Part shown: positions 6,171 to 9,837 of the stretch, in pieces | How positions within the stretch are numbered: the stretch's first letter is position 1 | Layout of the letters: each line of letters begins with the position of its first letter | Assembly (NCBI GenBank): GCA_937927905.1 | Contig: CALFWP010000128.1 | Span: forward strand, 1 to 9,837 | Origin: an uncultured Neomegalonema sp. | Lineage (GTDB): Bacteria; Pseudomonadota; Alphaproteobacteria; Rhodobacterales; Rhodobacteraceae | DNA length: 9,837 nt | Direction: 5' to 3' | Position numbers and translations under genes: made by a program | The notes under the pieces: generated by a model | Database searches by the model: none | The model's input: only the letters and a program-made list of their open reading frames with translations | What the model was told of the DNA's origin: nothing

Positions 6171-7574
6171 CTAAAGCCCATCCAGCTTTGCCGCATCGAA
6201 AGACGGTGTCAGCGACCATTGCGCTCCGCCGGGCATATCCTTGACCTCAACCCCTGCCGCGATAAGCGCATCGCGGATCATATCGGATTTGCCGAAATCT
6301 TTTTCAGCCTTTGCCGCAGCGCGCTGCGCCAGCAAAGCATCAATCCGCGCCGATGTGCCCTGATCCGCCTCCGGCAGAGCATCCCAGCCGCCCATTTCAT
6401 CCCCCAGCAGCCCCATCAGCATCGCCCCGCCTTTCAACAAGCGAAAGCTGTCCCGCTCGTTTCCGGCAGGAGGGTTGGACATCATATGCAGCCAGGACAA
6501 CGCTTGCGGCGTGTTCAGATCATCGCGCAGGCAGGAGAGCACACCCGCATGAGGCGGCAGCGGCTTTTCCACATCGCTGACAAGGCCGCGCCATTTGCGC
6601 AGGGCTTTTTCCGCCTCTTCAACCGTCTTTTCCGTCCAGTCGATCGGAGAGCGGTAATGGGTCATCAGCATAACAAGGCGCATTACTTCACCCGGGATGC
6701 CCTGTTTCAAAAGTTCGTCAACCGTGAAGAAATTCCCTTCCGATTTCGACATCTTCTTACCTTCAACCTGAAGGTAGCCGTTATGCATCCAGATATCGGC
6801 GAAGTCATGCCCGACACAGCGCGATTGCGCCCATTCATTTTCATGATGGGGAAATTGCAAGTCGATACCGCCGCCATGAATATCAAATTGCGGCCCGAGC
6901 AGATCGGCGGCCATAGCGGAGCACTCGATATGCCAGCCGGGACGTCCGCGTCCCCAGGGGCTGTCCCAACCGGGCTGTTCATCGGTTGATGGCTTCCAGA
7001 TAACAGAATCCATCGGGTCGCGCTTATAGGGCGCAACCTCAACCCGGGCACCGGCCCGCATCTCGTCCAGCGGACGCCGCGACAGTGATCCGTAATCCGG
7101 GTCGGATTTGGTATCAAACAGTACATGTCCCTCGGCAACATAGGCATGACCGCGTGAAATCAGATCCTCACCCATCGCCACCATTTTTGCGATATATTCG
7201 GTCGCGCGCGGTTCATGGGTCGGCCTCAACGCACCCAGCGCGTCCATATCCTCGTGATACCAGCCGATTGTTTCATCCGTAATTCTCCGGACAGCCTGCT
7301 CCAGGGTTTCACCATTCTGTTTTGTTTCAAGCGCCCTCGCGTTGATCTTATCATCCACATCCGTGAAGTTACGGACATAGGTGACGGCACTATCGCCGTA
7401 ATCATGGCGAAGCAGGCGGTATAGCACATCGAAAACAACCACAGGGCGCGCATTGCCGATATGGGCACGGCTGTAAACCGTTGGCCCGCAGACATACATC
7501 CGCACATTATCCGGGCTATGCGGATTAAGCTCATTTTTGCGGCGCGTTCTGGTGTTGTAAAGACGAATGGTCAT
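6171..7574 (-). CDS. cysS: Cysteinyl-tRNA synthetase
   Basis: Class I aminoacyl-tRNA synthetase charging tRNA-Cys in the cytoplasm; a monomer of 467 residues, normal length. MYVCGPTVYSRAHIGNAR contains Cys29 and the HIGH-type signature HIGN (38-41). KMSKS is at 274-278. The zinc site is complete: Cys29, Cys218, His243 and Glu247, with the same 25- and 4-residue spacings as in the E. coli enzyme. The C-terminal helical tRNA-binding part ends with FDAAKLDGL. The ATG at 7574 is preceded by GGAAGGA with about 7 nt spacing; an in-frame start at 7607 has no such site. It heads the leftward cluster cysS, unknown, cimA, NDUFAF6-like. No T-box leader was seen; the upstream hairpin is described separately. 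Confidence 0.96.
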   Translation of the reverse strand: MTIRLYNTRTRRKNELNPHSPDNVRMYVCGPTVYSRAHIGNARPVVVFDVLYRLLRHDYGDSAVTYVRNFTDVDDKINARALETKQNGETLEQAVRRITDETIGWYHEDMDALGALRPTHEPRATEYIAKMVAMGEDLISRGHAYVAEGHVLFDTKSDPDYGSLSRRPLDEMRAGARVEVAPYKRDPMDSVIWKPSTDEQPGWDSPWGRGRPGWHIECSAMAADLLGPQFDIHGGGIDLQFPHHENEWAQSRCVGHDFADIWMHNGYLQVEGKKMSKSEGNFFTVDELLKQGIPGEVMRLVMLMTHYRSPIDWTEKTVEEAEKALRKWRGLVSDVEKPLPPHAGVLSCLRDDLNTPQALSWLHMMSNPPAGNERDSFRLLKGGAMLMGLLGDEMGGWDALPEADQGTSARIDALLAQRAAAKAEKDFGKSDMIRDALIAAGVEVKDMPGGAQWSLTPSFDAAKLDGL

Positions 7575-7631
7575 GTAGAGTCCTTCCCTGCAAGAAAGCC
7601 TTACCATTCAGAAGAATAAATGAAAACGTAC

Positions 7632-7653
7632 CCGCGAGACAAAATGTCCGCGG
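7632..7653. promoter_or_regulatory. Strong hairpin in the cysS upstream region
   Basis: CCGCG-A-GACA (7632-7641) and TGTC-CGCGG (7645-7653) form a 9-bp stem with one bulged base and an AAA loop. On the minus strand it is followed by GTACGTTTTCATTTATTC, a broken T-rich run. It could end transcripts arriving from the kinase and IS remnant, or lie in the cysS leader about 58-80 nt before the ATG. The structure is seen; the role is undecided. Confidence 0.35.
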
Positions 7654-7750
7654 ATAATGCAATTCGAAGTGATGAATATTTTATGGATATCCCGGCCAAA
7701 CCCGACGAATTCTCCTAACGGATGGCGAGAAGTTGGGTCTCAGATCATGT

Positions 7751-8030
7751 TGAGCGTACCCCCATGACAGAGCAGCCTGACTTTTGAGCCTCAAGCTCCC
7801 CGGCAAACCCGGGGCGGTTCAGCCGTATTTGCTGCGCCAGTTATAGTACGTTGCAGTGCTAATCCCATGTTCACGGCACGGTTCCACAACCGGCACACCG
7901 CTCCCGCCCTGTTTCAAAAACCGCCAAAATATGAGCGTTACTAAATCCCGATTTCTTCATCTCGTTCTCCACGTCAATCTGACGCCGGAGAAATCCAATA
8001 TTCAACCCGATGGTTTTCGGGGGCGATTAC
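7751..8030 (-). mobile_element. Decayed, internally deleted IS3-family insertion sequence
   Basis: The region between the kinase stop (8032) and about 7751 looks like what is left of an IS3-family element. It holds an orfA start fragment (7960-7819). About 55 nt before that ATG lies a C5 block, CGCCCCCG (minus strand, 8025-8018), of the kind found at IS3-family ends. On the other side, plus-strand TGAGCGTACCCCC (7751-7763) could be the opposite end, since it begins TG and also carries a C5 block. The two ends match poorly beyond the C5, and no target-site duplication is visible. Nearly all of orfB is missing. A 25-codon open frame (7822-7748, minus) may be a remnant of the orfB tail, but I cannot identify it. 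A GC-rich hairpin CCCCGG/CCGGGG (7798-7814) lies between. Boundaries are uncertain by tens of bases. Confidence 0.5.
7819..7960 (-). pseudogene. IS3-family transposase OrfA fragment with a one-base frameshift
   Basis: Starting at the ATG 7960 (GGAGAACGAG just upstream), the frame reads MKKSGFSNAHILAV, the typical start of the IS3 OrfA helix-turn-helix protein. The frame is then lost at a run of five T (plus-strand A5, 7916-7920). In the next frame it continues LKQGGSGVPVVEPCREHGIS and TATYYNWRSKYG, the conserved second half of the HTH. Removing one T restores one continuous reading frame of 46 codons. A TGA at 7821-7819 follows KYG, where intact proteins continue into the leucine zipper. The fragment therefore cannot encode transposase. 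This frameshift is inside the HTH and is not the programmed orfA/orfB shift. Confidence 0.8.
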
Positions 8031-8031
8031 C

Positions 8032-9036
8032 CTATCCGGTCAAGGAAAGTGCCTGCGGTTCATCGCGGGCGGGATTGCGCCGGTGAACAATCATTTGAAC
8101 CGGAAAACATAACCGGACACATGTACCTGCTCCCTCTTCACTGTCTATTTTGATAAACCCGTTATGTGCCTCGACCAGAGACCGGGTCATAGCAAGACCC
8201 AGACCGGCACCGACCTTGCCCGTATCTTTCGCAAGTGTACAGCGCGCATAACTGGTCCAAATGGTTTCCAGTTCCGTTTTCGGAATACCGGGCCCGTGAT
8301 CCTTAATACCGATCATAAATGTGCTGTGCCCGCAGCGGAAAACATTTATACGGATCTCTTTGCCGTCGGGTGAAAACTTCAGGGCATTCGAAATAAGACA
8401 ATCCAAACAGCGGCGGATTGCACGCGGATCCGCAAGGATAATCCAGTCCTCTTCGATATCGCAAGTCAGGATGATATCGTGATCTGATGCTTGTGTGGCG
8501 TGGCGGATAATGACCGACCGGATCAGGCGGCTTAAATCAAAATCCTGCAGATCAAGTTCGAATTTTTGCGCATCAAGCTTTGAGAGATCGAGGACATCAT
8601 CCGTTAGAACACCAAGTTCCCGCGCAGATTTTTCTATTAACTTCACATAATCGGCAATTTGTGCATCGGACATATCATTCTGACGGTGCAAAACCGCTTG
8701 TGAAAACCCCTGTATCGCATTGAGCGGTGTTCGGAACTCATGACTCATATTGCTGAAAAACTGCTGCCGGAAATGCCCCAACTGCCGCAACCGTTCTTCA
8801 CTGGCGCGCAATTCAACGGCCTTGACTTGAAGTTGTTTGAGCCGCCCGGACATAACCCAGATTACACACCCGGAAATGCAACACAGGGCACCTGATAGAA
8901 TAATAACCACTCCGGAAACTGATGCCTGATAAGCGGTGACAACACTGTAAACACCGCAAATGACAGCCATCGCCGCCAAAGCTTTCAGGACAACAGGCTC
9001 TGACAATTTTTTGATATATACCGGTATTCTGAACAT
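8032..9036 (-). CDS. Orphan membrane sensor histidine kinase without a large sensor domain
   Basis: A 334-residue hybrid-free histidine kinase. Two hydrophobic helices (about 15-37 and 42-63) are separated by only a few residues, so there is no periplasmic sensor domain. A short helical linker (66-90) leads to the H-box SNMSHEFRTPLNAIQGF, with phospho-acceptor His99. The HATPase domain has the N-box with Asn217, G1 DHGPGIP (246-252) and G2 GAGLGLA (276-282). No response regulator is adjacent. The ATG at 9036 gives a normal N-terminus but has no clear ribosome-binding site. A TTG at 9159 has GGAG 4 nt upstream and would add 41 residues while leaving only 47 bp to metA. The IS3 remnant begins directly after the stop; the catalytic domain is complete. 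Signal and partner cannot be inferred. Confidence 0.85.
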   Translation of the reverse strand: MFRIPVYIKKLSEPVVLKALAAMAVICGVYSVVTAYQASVSGVVIILSGALCCISGCVIWVMSGRLKQLQVKAVELRASEERLRQLGHFRQQFFSNMSHEFRTPLNAIQGFSQAVLHRQNDMSDAQIADYVKLIEKSARELGVLTDDVLDLSKLDAQKFELDLQDFDLSRLIRSVIIRHATQASDHDIILTCDIEEDWIILADPRAIRRCLDCLISNALKFSPDGKEIRINVFRCGHSTFMIGIKDHGPGIPKTELETIWTSYARCTLAKDTGKVGAGLGLAMTRSLVEAHNGFIKIDSEEGAGTCVRLCFPVQMIVHRRNPARDEPQALSLTG

Positions 9037-9090
9037 CAAACTTTGTAAATCAGTATTTATATAGGATGTTAACACGTAATCAGGCCATGG

Positions 9091-9123
9091 TTTCCGAATG
9101 ATTAACCGGAAAGTCTTTTCTTT
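9091..9123 (+). other. Hairpin plus T-rich tract upstream of metA
   Basis: TTTCCG (9091-9096) pairs with CGGAAA (9107-9112) around a 10-nt loop, followed by GTCTTTTCTTT. It resembles a weak intrinsic terminator pointing at metA and would act as an attenuator only if metA transcription begins upstream of it. It overlaps the kinase reading frame if the TTG start is used. Confidence 0.25.
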
Positions 9124-9124
9124 A

Positions 9125-9137
9125 CGTTTACTAAACG
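9125..9137. promoter_or_regulatory. Perfect inverted repeat CGTTTA-C-TAAACG
   Basis: Six-base arms around one central base, 70 bp before the metA ATG, in the divergent kinase/metA region. The symmetry fits binding of a dimeric regulator. Which regulator is unknown to me. Confidence 0.35.
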
Positions 9138-9173
9138 GACTGCACCTTGTTTGCGCCAATTTTCTCCGTTACG

Positions 9174-9187
9174 AACCGGCACCGGTT
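9174..9187. promoter_or_regulatory. Perfect inverted repeat AACCGG-CA-CCGGTT
   Basis: Six-base arms around CA, 19 bp before the metA ATG and just before its ribosome-binding site. It could be an operator or, as RNA, a tight stem in the 5' leader, though the 2-nt loop forces the innermost pair open. Confidence 0.35.
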
Positions 9188-9206
9188 GTCATAAGGCAGT
9201 AGCATT

Positions 9207-9837
9207 ATGCCCATACGTATCCCCGCTGATTTACCTGCTGCAAAAGTGCTCGCCGATGAAGGCGTGATGCTCATGGCCGAAGATGCCGCCAATGTTCAGG
9301 ACATACGACCCCTTCGCGTCGGCCTGCTCAATCTTATGCCCAACAAAGTACGTACCGAATCCCAGATTGCGCGGCTGATCGGGGCAACACCGTTGCAGGT
9401 TGAACTGACTCTGATCAAATTATCAAGCCACACTCCCAAGACCGCATCCCATGATCATATGGATTCATTTTACCGATCATGGGATGAGATCAAAGATCAG
9501 AAATTCGATGGCCTGATCGTGACAGGTGCTCCGATCGAGTTGCTTGATTTTGAAGATGTCACATACTGGTCCGAGTTAACCGCGATTTTCGACTGGGCGC
9601 AAAGTCATGTACATTCTCTGTTTTCGGTATGCTGGGGGGCACAGGCAGCGCTTTACCATTACCACGGCGTTCCGAAACACGCGCTGGATGCAAAAGCGTT
9701 CGGGGTTTTTTCTCACCGCAATCTGGAACTTGCCTCACCGTATCTGCGCGGATTTTCGGATGATTTTGCCATCCCCGTGTCCCGCTGGACCGAGGTGCGC
9801 AGTACGGACCTGCCGCAGGGGCGCGGGATTAAGACCC
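9207..9837 (+). CDS. metA: Homoserine O-acyltransferase (MetA family), predicted acetyl-CoA type, cut by window end
   Basis: Activates homoserine by O-acylation at the first committed step of methionine synthesis; cytoplasmic. 210 residues are visible, about two thirds of the protein. MPIRIPADLPA, the IRPLRVGLLNLMPNK block (33-47), TESQIARLIGATPLQVE (50-66), DGLIVTGAPIELLDFEDV (101-118) and VCWGAQAALY (141-150, nucleophile Cys142) identify the family. Position 111 is Glu, where the E. coli succinyltransferase has Gly. Work on Bacillus cereus MetA showed that Glu111 favours acetyl-CoA and Gly succinyl-CoA, so this is more likely a homoserine O-acetyltransferase. The catalytic His/Glu further downstream are outside the window. 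AAGG (9193-9196) precedes the ATG by about 10 nt. It is divergent from the histidine kinase. Confidence 0.94.
   Translation, partial: MPIRIPADLPAAKVLADEGVMLMAEDAANVQDIRPLRVGLLNLMPNKVRTESQIARLIGATPLQVELTLIKLSSHTPKTASHDHMDSFYRSWDEIKDQKFDGLIVTGAPIELLDFEDVTYWSELTAIFDWAQSHVHSLFSVCWGAQAALYHYHGVPKHALDAKAFGVFSHRNLELASPYLRGFSDDFAIPVSRWTEVRSTDLPQGRGIKT

Noticed and set aside
7575..7750. T-box leader upstream of cysS
   Set aside because: No T-box consensus or specifier loop visible, and T-boxes are mainly a Gram-positive device.
7798..7814. CCCCGG/CCGGGG hairpin as terminator
   Set aside because: No T-tract after it on either strand; it lies inside the IS remnant.
7856..8086. Plus-strand open frame of 76 codons
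   Set aside because: It is antisense to the IS3 orfA remnant and the kinase 3' end, with no ribosome-binding site and no protein-like pattern.
9075..9206. SAM-II riboswitch before metA
   Set aside because: TGATTAACCGG and a later CTAAACGG vaguely recall the motif, but the flanking sequences cannot form the P1 stem and the conserved 3' pseudoknot strand is absent.

Overview
The window looks like ordinary chromosome of a Gram-negative, flagellated alphaproteobacterium of intermediate GC. The evidence is FlbT (an alphaproteobacterial flagellin regulator), KdsA (LPS Kdo synthesis), a SlyB-type outer-membrane lipoprotein, an NDUFAF6-like member of the squalene/phytoene synthase superfamily, and an alphaproteobacterial style of ArgD. 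Order and genus cannot be read from the sequence. No tRNA, rRNA, CRISPR array, phage module or defence island was seen.

Left part (1-3448): argD is cut off by the window edge on the minus strand. Its upstream region is a long A+T-rich spacer. Between its putative promoter and its ribosome-binding site lies a hairpin plus T-tract that looks like an attenuator. Four rightward genes follow: flbT (with no other flagellar gene nearby), kdsA of the metal-dependent class, a glycine-zipper SlyB-like lipoprotein, and a class I SAM methyltransferase resembling METTL27/WBSCR27.

Middle (3455-7574): a compact leftward cluster reads cysS > 93-aa unknown protein > cimA > squalene/phytoene-synthase-like protein, with gaps of 1, 5 and 28 nt. 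It combines cysteinyl-tRNA charging, threonine-independent isoleucine synthesis through citramalate, an unrecognised small protein, and a homologue of the complex I assembly factor NDUFAF6 that lacks the prenyl-synthase aspartate motifs. The cluster ends 6 bp from the oppositely oriented methyltransferase gene.

Right part (7575-9837): a cysS leader hairpin, then a decayed, internally deleted IS3-family element (orfA fragment with a one-base frameshift), then an orphan membrane histidine kinase with two membrane helices and almost no loop between them. Divergently from the kinase runs metA, cut off by the window end. Its Glu111 predicts use of acetyl-CoA rather than succinyl-CoA. Two perfect inverted repeats lie in the kinase/metA divergent region.

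Much of the content is core biosynthesis: arginine, isoleucine, methionine, Kdo and Cys-tRNA. No clearly new multi-gene system is evident. The best candidates for something undescribed are the argD leader, the 93-aa protein fixed between cysS and cimA, the NDUFAF6-like gene in that operon, and the inverted repeats in front of metA.
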